Assembly (NCBI GenBank): GCA_016764015.1
Contig: JAESSR010000322.1
Span: forward strand, 1 to 7,162
Source: Phycisphaerales bacterium
GTDB lineage: Bacteria > Planctomycetota > Phycisphaerae > Phycisphaerales > UBA1924
Direction: 5' to 3'
DNA length: 7,162 nt
In this document: piece by piece, positions 1 to 5,764 of the stretch
Layout: every line of letters begins with the position of its first letter
How positions within the stretch are numbered: the first letter of the stretch is position 1
Notes under the pieces: model-generated
The model's database searches: none
What the model was told of the DNA's origin: nothing
The model's input: only the letters and a program-made list of their open reading frames with translations
Program-made: the position numbers and the translations under genes

Positions 1-331
1 CAAAGTTGGCAAAGCTGCCCAAATCAGATGCGTTCAAGATCAATGGGTTTCCCATTGGTGCGTCATTGTTGAGATGAACCCGCATTGATTCGCCAGCGAG
101 GATAGTGACGCCGTTCAATGCCGATGGGCTTGTGTATCGGCGGACCTGCGCAGTGTTGTGCGAACAGAAGCGCCAGCCATCGAGTGCGATGGGTTCTGTG
201 CCGGTGTTGGCAAGTATGAGTACTTGGTCAGTCGGAATGATGTTGATGAACTGGATATCTCGCTCGGCTGCGATTGCTGATGCGCCGGCGATCGCGATGA
301 GTGTGAGACTTGTGATGTGATTCTTTTTCAT
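1..331 (-). CDS. Secreted lamin-tail-like protein, 5' part only (runs off the left edge)
   Basis: An open frame starts at ATG 331 and stays open to base 1, giving about 110 residues; the C-terminus is outside the window. The start is supported by GAGAGG at 340-345, 8 nt upstream. Residues 1-22 are a signal peptide: MKKN, a hydrophobic stretch, then cleavage near AIAA. The mature part reads FINIIPTDQVLILANTGTEP, then IALDGWRFCSHN, then LNGVTILAGESMRVHLNND. This resembles the lamin-tail-domain pattern of a 'NTG-EPI-L-GW' core followed by a 'G-TI-AGES' strand, which is common in exported bacterial proteins. The family call is from pattern memory. The gene lies downstream of the terminator at 449-497, so it probably has its own promoter, but no convincing -35/-10 pair was seen in 332-448. 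By analogy with its neighbours it may end in a dockerin tag, which cannot be seen here. Confidence 0.75.
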   Translation of the reverse strand, partial: MKKNHITSLTLIAIAGASAIAAERDIQFINIIPTDQVLILANTGTEPIALDGWRFCSHNTAQVRRYTSPSALNGVTILAGESMRVHLNNDAPMGNPLILNASDLGSFANF

Positions 332-416
332 ATTGGGTTCCTCTCCCTCTCTGTCTTGCTTAATGAACGAACATGGTTGTGTGCTCTAATGTTCCCTTAA
401 AATACCACAATCTGGT

Positions 417-434
417 ACCCACTCTTTGGTGGGT
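417..434 (-). other. Short hairpin in the leader of the lamin-tail-like gene
   Basis: ACCCAC (417-422) and GTGGGT (429-434) form a perfect 6-bp stem with a 6-nt loop. It lies between the terminator at 449-497 and the start codon at 331. It has no T-tract on the minus-strand side, so it is not a canonical terminator. It could be a leader structure or chance. Confidence 0.3.
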
Positions 435-448
435 TATGAAAATGGCGT

Positions 449-497
449 AAAAAAGGTGAGATAGCCCGGCTGGTAATAAAACAGGATACGGCTATCT
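449..497 (-). terminator. Rho-independent terminator after the large repeat-protein gene
   Basis: On the minus strand, AGATAGCC (490-497 on the plus strand) pairs perfectly over 8 bp with GGCTATCT (459-466), with a 23-nt loop. After CACC the transcript continues into six T (449-454). The stem begins 2 nt past the stop codon at 500-502, as expected for a terminator of that gene. The same stem read on the plus strand is followed at once by a run of T (497-501), so it could act in both directions. The long loop and the 4-nt gap before the T-tract make it weaker than the one at 3654-3689. Confidence 0.65.
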
Positions 498-499
498 TT

Positions 500-3400
500 T
501 TAGCCCTCGCATCCGCTTCCGAAGAGCTGGAGGAAGAGTGAGACATCGAAGAAGTTGAAGTTTCCGTCGCCGGTGAGATCGCCTCGAACATCTTCTGCGC
601 CAAAGAAGCCGAGGAACGCTGCGACATCAAAGAAGTTGATGAGGCCGTCGCCTGAGAGGTCTGCATCGCAAGTGAGAATGACATACACACGATCGGATTC
701 GTAGATCACCCGATAAACCTGCCCAAGACCAGCAGGAGGCATGTTCTCATTGGCAAACAAGCCATTGATGGTTCCGCCGTCGATAATGTCCCATGAGTCA
801 CCGAAGATCGGCACATAGGCTGGGTCAAGATTGACGGTGAGCGTACCGTCGAGGTTGATGGTGCTGGCGTTTCCTACAGTGAGGCGATCATACTCGCCGG
901 CAAGCAGTCCACCAAGGTCGGCGACGATACCTGAGGTTGCTGAGAAGTTGAGTGAGTCAACATCGAATCTTCGTTCGTCAGAGCTTGGATCGAATGTGCC
1001 GTCCATTTTCATCTCGCCAACGATTAGGCCTGAACCAGTGATGGTTTGGCCGCTACCAATGGTGCCGACGAATCCTTGGTCGTTGAGAATTTGTGCATCA
1101 CCAAAGCTGCCCGCGAGTTCCATATTGATGGTGCCGGTGCCGTTGATCTCGGTTGCATCAAGGAAACGGATGTGAGCGTTAAAGATGTTGTCGTTTGAGT
1201 TCATCAGGATCGTGCCATTGTTGGTCAATGGGCCGGTCAAACCAACCACACCGCCCTGGCCTTGAATGATCATGGTGCCGATATTGGTGACACCAGATAG
1301 TGTCGCTGTGCCGCCAGCGGTCATACCAACCACGCCTGTACCGGATGAATCAAATGTGCCTCCGGTGAGGACTAATCCGCCGCTGAGTCCGAGGACACCG
1401 TCGTCGGATCTGTATATCCCGCCGCCGGTGTGATTTCCTTCAAGCCTGAGTTGGTTTGTGGCATCGTTGCCGTTGATTGTCCCGAGGTTGACGATGGTTC
1501 CTCCATCGCGTCCATCGATTCGCCCTGCGCCTTCAATGGTTTGATTGGCACCAATCGTGGCACTATACACGCCGCTGGTAAAGAGCTGTGCGTCGTTGAG
1601 GTCGGTCCCTCCGAGTTGCATATGGATTGTGCCGTTGCCGGTGATTGCGGCGGTCGCGTCGAATCGGAGGTGGGCATTAAAGATGTTGGCGTTAGAGTTA
1701 ATTCTGATTCTTCCCTCGTTGACCATTGGCCCAACGAGACTGATGGCACCACCCTGGCCGCGGATGCCCATCTCGCCAAGATTGGTGACATTGGAAAGCG
1801 TCGCTATCCCATTGTCAAACTTACTGACGATACCAACACCTGAAGTATCAAAGGTGCCACCATCGAGAATCAATCCGTTGCCAAGATCGAGGATGCCATC
1901 ATCAGAGCGGTACATCCCACCGCCGGTGCCATCGTGATTGCCGAGGAGTTGGAGTTGCACTGCTGGGTTCTTCTCATCTATTGCATGATTCCCATTGATG
2001 ACCCCATTGTTGACAATGATGCCACCGTTTCGCCCATCAACACGCCCAGAGCCATCGACGGTCTGATTGGAACCGATGGTGCCGGTGAACACTCCGTTGG
2101 TAAAGAGTTGTGCATCGTTGAGATCGCTGGCGCTGAACATGTGAACCGTTCCAGTCCCATTGATCGCAGTGGATGCATCAAATCGGAGATGGCTGTTGAA
2201 GATAGCATGATTGTCGTTGATGTTGAAAGTGCCGTTGTTGGTTATCGGCCCAGTCAATGCAACGGTGCCGCCATTGCCATTGACACCCATTGTGCCGTTG
2301 TTTGTGACATTCGAGAGTGTTGCCACTCCACTGGAAACAAGTTTGGCAACACCCACACCTGTCGAATCGAATGTGCCGCCATCAAGGATCATCCCGTTAC
2401 TAAACCCCATGATGCCGTCGTTGGAGTTGTAGTTCCCGTCGCCCGAGATCAATCCAAGGAGTTGAAGTTCGGTGCCCGGGACATCAGCAGTAATGGTGCC
2501 CAGGATGACGATGTTGCCGCCGTTGGCACTGTTGATGCGCCCCGCTCCCACAACGGTTTGGTTGGCTCCGATGGTTCCAGTAAAGGCACCACCGGTGAAC
2601 AACTGCGCATCGTTGAGATCACCGCCACCGAGTTGCATGCGGATGGTGCCGTCGCCGTCGATAGTTGCGGCGGTATCGAATCGGATATGTGCATTGAAGA
2701 TGGAACTATCAGAGTTCACTGTAATTAAGCCATCGTTCTGTATATCGCCGTTAAGGGATAAGAAGCCCGCTCGGCCGAGGATATTGAGATCGCCTGAGTT
2801 GATGATGCTGCCGATGGTGGTATTGCCTTGAACCTGAACGACTCCGCCATTGAGGGTGATGAGTTCGCCGCCGGTGGTGATCGCAGCGTTGCCGAGCAGG
2901 AGTGTGCCGCCATCTGCACCAGTGTTGCCGCCCGCGCTCTGTGTGACTGTACCTAATAATCGGAGTCCTGCTCCGAGTGGATCATCCGCGATGATGTTGC
3001 CCATATTGAGCATGTTGCCTGAGAGATTGCCCGAGCCGTGGATCGTGTGTCCATTGGAGTGGGTGAGAATAATACTATTGGCGAGAATCTGTGCGTCGAG
3101 TGGATCACTCTGCGCGTTGAGCAAGATTGATCCGCTTCCCGAAATAGTTGCGTCAAGAACAAAGCTCAGGTGTGAGTTTATCACCGTACCGGGAGCGTTA
3201 ACAATGATGGTCCCGTCATTGAACAAGTCGCTGTTGAGTGTGTGTGTGATGTTTGATCCGAGAGAGAGCGTTGCCATTGGATTCGTGATCGACATTGCGC
3301 TTATGTTGTAGTTAGTGGTTGTTATAACGGTGTATGCACCGATTAATCCAAGGATCGCATCTTCGCCAATTCCATTGGGCACATTCGCTGGGTTCCAGTT

Positions 3401-3517
3401 TGCTGCGTTGTTCCAGTTGCCATCGATCGGTAATGCCCAGTCAATAACTTGTGCGCCGGCGGGCATTCCTGCGAGTGCGACGAGTGCGCATGCGGTGATG
3501 AGTGCTGTGTTTTTCAT
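500..3517 (-). CDS. Large secreted tandem-repeat beta protein with C-terminal GC-type dockerin
   Basis: This is a 1005-aa exported protein of unknown function, probably a surface or matrix structural protein. ATG 3517 is preceded by AGGGG at 3526-3530, 8 nt away. Residues 1-23 are a signal peptide ending in PAGAQ. Residues 24-99 form an N-terminal module with 'DGNWNNAANW' and 'VPNG', seen in many planctomycete repeat proteins. Residues 100 to about 834 are five tandem units starting at 100, 261, 427, 600 and 766. Their shared landmarks are N-x-G-T-I, IFNAHIRFDA, NDAQLF, TIGANQT, GGTFDSSG and TGP. The first unit is divergent and the fifth is cut short. Residues 855-945 are a beta-rich closing module (YDRLTVG, LDGTLTVNL, GDSWDIIDGG). 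Residues 950-1003 are a dockerin-like pair of loops, from Cys950 to Cys1003. High Gly, Asn and Thr content and alternating hydrophobics suggest a beta-helix. There is no outer-membrane barrel, so it is not a classical autotransporter despite similar repeats. It is flanked by terminators on both sides and is probably a single-gene transcript. Confidence 0.93.
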   Translation of the reverse strand: MKNTALITACALVALAGMPAGAQVIDWALPIDGNWNNAANWNPANVPNGIGEDAILGLIGAYTVITTTNYNISAMSITNPMATLSLGSNITHTLNSDLFNDGTIIVNAPGTVINSHLSFVLDATISGSGSILLNAQSDPLDAQILANSIILTHSNGHTIHGSGNLSGNMLNMGNIIADDPLGAGLRLLGTVTQSAGGNTGADGGTLLLGNAAITTGGELITLNGGVVQVQGNTTIGSIINSGDLNILGRAGFLSLNGDIQNDGLITVNSDSSIFNAHIRFDTAATIDGDGTIRMQLGGGDLNDAQLFTGGAFTGTIGANQTVVGAGRINSANGGNIVILGTITADVPGTELQLLGLISGDGNYNSNDGIMGFSNGMILDGGTFDSTGVGVAKLVSSGVATLSNVTNNGTMGVNGNGGTVALTGPITNNGTFNINDNHAIFNSHLRFDASTAINGTGTVHMFSASDLNDAQLFTNGVFTGTIGSNQTVDGSGRVDGRNGGIIVNNGVINGNHAIDEKNPAVQLQLLGNHDGTGGGMYRSDDGILDLGNGLILDGGTFDTSGVGIVSKFDNGIATLSNVTNLGEMGIRGQGGAISLVGPMVNEGRIRINSNANIFNAHLRFDATAAITGNGTIHMQLGGTDLNDAQLFTSGVYSATIGANQTIEGAGRIDGRDGGTIVNLGTINGNDATNQLRLEGNHTGGGIYRSDDGVLGLSGGLVLTGGTFDSSGTGVVGMTAGGTATLSGVTNIGTMIIQGQGGVVGLTGPLTNNGTILMNSNDNIFNAHIRFLDATEINGTGTINMELAGSFGDAQILNDQGFVGTIGSGQTITGSGLIVGEMKMDGTFDPSSDERRFDVDSLNFSATSGIVADLGGLLAGEYDRLTVGNASTINLDGTLTVNLDPAYVPIFGDSWDIIDGGTINGLFANENMPPAGLGQVYRVIYESDRVYVILTCDADLSGDGLINFFDVAAFLGFFGAEDVRGDLTGDGNFNFFDVSLFLQLFGSGCEG
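1016..3220 (-). repeat. Five tandem protein-coding repeat units of about 165 codons
   Basis: Unit boundaries by eye, in transcription order, are 3220-2738 (161 codons, divergent), 2737-2240 (166), 2239-1721 (173), 1720-1223 (166) and 1222-1016 (partial). The IFNAHIRFDA-type motif starts at residues 273, 439, 612 and 778, a spacing of 166, 173 and 166. The extra residues of the third unit lie around residues 511-518 (HAIDEKNP region). Units 2 to 4 are the most alike, and the ends are more worn, as is usual when arrays grow from the middle. Confidence 0.85.
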
Positions 3518-3574
3518 GATAATTTCCCCTGCGAGTGTTGGTGCAACGATGGTCGGTGCGATTTGGCCTATCGG

Positions 3575-3586
3575 ATCATAATCATA
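3575..3586 (-). promoter_or_regulatory. Possible -10 region of the large repeat-protein gene
   Basis: Two adjacent TATGAT hexamers (complement of 3575-3580 and 3581-3586) resemble the -10 consensus. They lie about 60 bp upstream of ATG 3517 and downstream of the terminator at 3654-3689, where a new promoter is expected. No good -35 hexamer is found at 16-18 bp. This is a weak prediction based on position and one motif. Confidence 0.25.
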
Positions 3587-3653
3587 TCACACACAACAGG
3601 ATACGAGAAGTGAAATCCCTGATTGAATGGGGGTTTTTCCCGAGTGTCCTGTT

Positions 3654-3689
3654 AAAAAAGAAACCCGGGTGCCTACGAGCAACCGGGTT
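3654..3689 (-). terminator. Strong rho-independent terminator after the 359-aa dockerin protein gene
   Basis: On the minus strand AACCCGG (3683-3689) pairs with CCGGGTT (3662-3668) over 7 bp. One mismatch and 3 further pairs (3679-3681 with 3670-3672) leave a 6-nt loop. The stem runs directly into TTTCTTTTTT-type sequence (3661-3654). The hairpin lies 25 bp past the stop codon at 3714-3716. Stem, loop size and T-tract all match the canonical form. It marks the likely end of the transcript coming from 7140. Confidence 0.88.
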
Positions 3690-3713
3690 CTGGATAGATT
3701 TATTATCGGTCTG

Positions 3714-4793
3714 TTATTCAGGACAGCCTTGGGCGAAAGCTCCGAGGAAATCGGAGACATCGAAGAAGTTGAACTTCCCATCGTCGTTGAAATCGGCAAC
3801 CGGCTCCATCGCGGCGAATGCGCTCAGGAATGCACTGACATCAAAGAAGTTGAGTTCGCCGTCGCCGGTGAGGTCTGCGGCGCAGGATGCCTGCGTGCCG
3901 GCGGATGAAATCGTGAGCCCGAGTGTTGCGTTGATCGAGATCGTCTCGGGGGTTGGTGTGTAGATCACCGAGGCGGTTTCTGCACCAAAGGTTGGGAGTT
4001 GAAACGGAACCTCGGGGAGGGTTGCGTCTTCGATTGGGATTTCGAGAACGATTGGCTCAGGAGCAAGGTTGATGGTCATCATGATTGAGCCATCGCCAAG
4101 AACCTGAATGGTACCGGTTGCAGGGAGCACGATCGGGAGCGCGTCGATTGGTGTATCACCTGGGTCTTGCCCTGGGAGCGATGCGCTGATTGCGAGATCG
4201 AGCTGCGCCGGGATGAGTGCTGAGAACTCGTAGAAGTTTGGGATTTCGGTGCTTGTGATGGTGCCGAGCCCTTGATCGGTTTGGGTGAGGATTGCTTCGT
4301 TGATGCCGCCGATTTCGCCGAAGGGGATGGTGAACGGGATACCACCTGGGTAAAGGAATGTAGGGTTGATGGTGTGGAATGAGTTGTAGAGCAAGGTAGC
4401 CGAGAGGGTTGTGCTTCCAGCATCACCAGCGAGCATATCGATCATGAGCCCGTCGATTTCGATGAGTCCGAGCTTGAAATCGATCGATGATGCAAATGAA
4501 CCGGTTGGTTGGGTGTCGAGCAGGGTTTCGCTTTGCAATGAAACCGAGGTATCGATGGGGTTATTGCCAGAGCCGCCGAAGAGTCCGGTGCGGGTTTGTG
4601 TGCCGTTTGGGTTCGCTTTGGCGTCGTGATCGCCGATGATGGTGCCCGATGAGTCGAAGATGATCGAGCTATCGAGGTTTGCTGAGCTGGCTTTGGAATC
4701 AAGCGTGTGCTCGAAGCTCTGTGCGATCGCTGTTTGGCTCAGTGCCATCGATAAAATAGCAACTGTGATAATTGGTTTGGTGTTGATTGGCAT
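3714..4793 (-). CDS. Secreted protein of unknown function with C-terminal GC-type dockerin (359 aa)
   Basis: The body of this protein is not recognised. ATG 4793 is chosen because it opens directly onto a signal peptide (MPINTK, a hydrophobic core, cleavage near QTAIAQ at residue 25). The longer frame back to 4892 would add 33 polar residues in front of that signal peptide and overlap the upstream gene. The ribosome site is weak (AGAGAGAAG-type purines at about 4801-4811), which would fit translation coupled to the upstream gene 55 bp away. Residues 26-300 are rich in beta-forming, Ser, Thr and Asp residues, with no transmembrane segment and no catalytic motif that I recognise. Residues 304-357 form two calcium loops (DLTGDGELNFFD and DFNDDGKFNFFD) bracketed by Cys304 and Cys357; only Pro-Glu follows. 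It is likely exported and held by the dockerin tag. The terminator at 3654-3689 follows. Confidence 0.9.
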   Translation of the reverse strand: MPINTKPIITVAILSMALSQTAIAQSFEHTLDSKASSANLDSSIIFDSSGTIIGDHDAKANPNGTQTRTGLFGGSGNNPIDTSVSLQSETLLDTQPTGSFASSIDFKLGLIEIDGLMIDMLAGDAGSTTLSATLLYNSFHTINPTFLYPGGIPFTIPFGEIGGINEAILTQTDQGLGTITSTEIPNFYEFSALIPAQLDLAISASLPGQDPGDTPIDALPIVLPATGTIQVLGDGSIMMTINLAPEPIVLEIPIEDATLPEVPFQLPTFGAETASVIYTPTPETISINATLGLTISSAGTQASCAADLTGDGELNFFDVSAFLSAFAAMEPVADFNDDGKFNFFDVSDFLGAFAQGCPE

Positions 4794-4848
4794 TGGGCTT
4801 TCTTCTCTCTTGTTTTTAAGTTCTGGTATGCAAGTGTAATGATGTGTG

Positions 4849-5688
4849 TTATGGGCATCCTGCTGTAAAAGCACCGAGGAATGCGGAGACATCGAAGAAG
4901 TTGTACTCGTTGTCGTTGTTGAAATCGCCAGCCGGTTCCATCGCGGTAAACGCGCTCAGGAATGCACTGACATCGAAGAAGTTGAGTTCGCCGTCGCCGG
5001 TGAGATCAGCGGGGCAAGATGGTAGATTACCCGAAGCGACTACGGTTGCTGAGCCGGCGATGATGACAGTGCCCAACTCGTTTCCGTTTTCATCGAGGAT
5101 CGGCTGGGTTGTATCGAGCGGGATCGTTGAGGTGATCGTGATGGTGTCATCAACAATGAATACATCTCCATTAAACACGGTGAGTGTTGGTTCTTGCTCG
5201 CTCAGGTTGATGACTTGTGAGCCGGTGCCAGCGAGGAAGATATCGTAGTTTGTGTCCATTAGCCCGCCGAGACCAATGAGTACATCGGGCATCGAGAACA
5301 TGGAGTCGACAATCGGCACCGGTCCGGCTGGAAGCCCGGGCGTTGCGTACATCAGGCTCGCGTCGGTCATCGTTGCGTCTGCACTGCCAAAGAACCCGAA
5401 CGACCAGTTGTAGCTGAGTGTTTGATCGATGAATACGACGAGATCGTTGAGTGTGATCTGTGAAGGATTGCCGGCATCGTCGAGTTCGATCTCGATATTG
5501 CCTGAGAGTGTGCTCGAATCTGCGTCGGTATCACTGGCGAGGGAGATATCGACGGTGATGGTCATGTTGATCGATGACTGGGCAGGATCAACCGTGAGAT
5601 CGATCGGCGCGCCTGTTGCGAGCGATGGGTAAACAAATAGGCCCACAAGAGCACCAGCAACCAACGAAGCGTGTGAACGCATGTTCAT
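4849..5688 (-). CDS. Secreted protein of unknown function with C-terminal GC-type dockerin (279 aa)
   Basis: ATG 5688 is chosen over a TTG at 5694 and an ATG at 5682 because GGAGG (5698-5702) lies 9 nt upstream of it. Residues 1 to about 27 are a signal peptide (MNMRSHAS, a hydrophobic core, cleavage near LATGA). Residues 28-220 are predicted beta-rich: the mature start 'PIDLTVDPAQSSINMTI' is followed by alternating strands with many Asp, Thr and Ser. I recognise no enzyme motif; a carbohydrate-binding or structural role is only a guess. Residues 225-278 form the dockerin pair, DLTGDGELNFFD then DFNNDNEYNFFD, bracketed by Cys225 and Cys278; only Pro follows. The second loop has Asn where the usual loop Gly sits. 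The tag DNA is close to that of the next gene although the bodies are not alike. The gene sits 76 bp after the dehydrogenase gene and 55 bp before the next, with no clear terminator on either side. Confidence 0.9.
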   Translation of the reverse strand: MNMRSHASLVAGALVGLFVYPSLATGAPIDLTVDPAQSSINMTITVDISLASDTDADSSTLSGNIEIELDDAGNPSQITLNDLVVFIDQTLSYNWSFGFFGSADATMTDASLMYATPGLPAGPVPIVDSMFSMPDVLIGLGGLMDTNYDIFLAGTGSQVINLSEQEPTLTVFNGDVFIVDDTITITSTIPLDTTQPILDENGNELGTVIIAGSATVVASGNLPSCPADLTGDGELNFFDVSAFLSAFTAMEPAGDFNNDNEYNFFDVSAFLGAFTAGCP

Positions 5689-5694
5689 AATCAA

Positions 5695-5702
5695 CCCCCT
5701 CC
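5695..5702 (-). promoter_or_regulatory. Ribosome binding site that fixes the start at 5688
   Basis: On the minus strand GGAGGGGG precedes ATG 5688, with the GGAGG core 9 nt upstream. The alternative TTG at 5694 would be 3 nt from that core, and ATG 5682 would be 15 nt away. Confidence 0.75.
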
Positions 5703-5714
5703 AAGAAGTAAGCC

Positions 5715-5742
5715 TGGTGCGACCAAGTTATTGATCGCACCA
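5715..5742 (-). other. Intergenic hairpin between the dehydrogenase and the 279-aa protein gene
   Basis: TGGTGCGA (5715-5722) and TCGCACCA (5735-5742) form a perfect 8-bp stem with a 12-nt loop. Further C-G pairs are possible beyond one bulge (5713-5714 with 5744-5745). It starts about 20 bp past the stop codon of the dehydrogenase gene. The minus-strand side continues GGCTTACTTCTT without a real T-run, so it is at best a weak terminator. It may be a processing site or a structure that lowers expression of the downstream genes. Confidence 0.5.
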
Positions 5743-5764
5743 AGGTGAATTTGTATCGTGTCAG

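Noticed and set aside
417..434. 6-bp hairpin as a second terminator
   Set aside because: There is no T-tract on the minus side, and the better terminator 449-497 already follows the gene.
1430..2728. Long plus-strand open frames opposite the repeat gene (1430-1843, 1545-1937, 1934-2728)
   Set aside because: They mirror the minus-strand repeats and have no ribosome site or signal peptide. Their composition is that of an antisense shadow of a gene with clear codon structure.
500..3517. Autotransporter (type V secretion) for the large repeat protein
   Set aside because: The repeats look similar, but the C-terminus is a short beta module and a dockerin, not an outer-membrane barrel.
4794..4892. 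Upstream start at 4892 for the 359-aa protein
   Set aside because: It would put 33 polar residues before a typical signal peptide and overlap the end of the upstream gene. ATG 4793 is the sensible start.
5689..5694. TTG start at 5694 for the 279-aa protein
   Set aside because: It is only 3 nt from the GGAGG core. ATG 5688 has the proper spacing.
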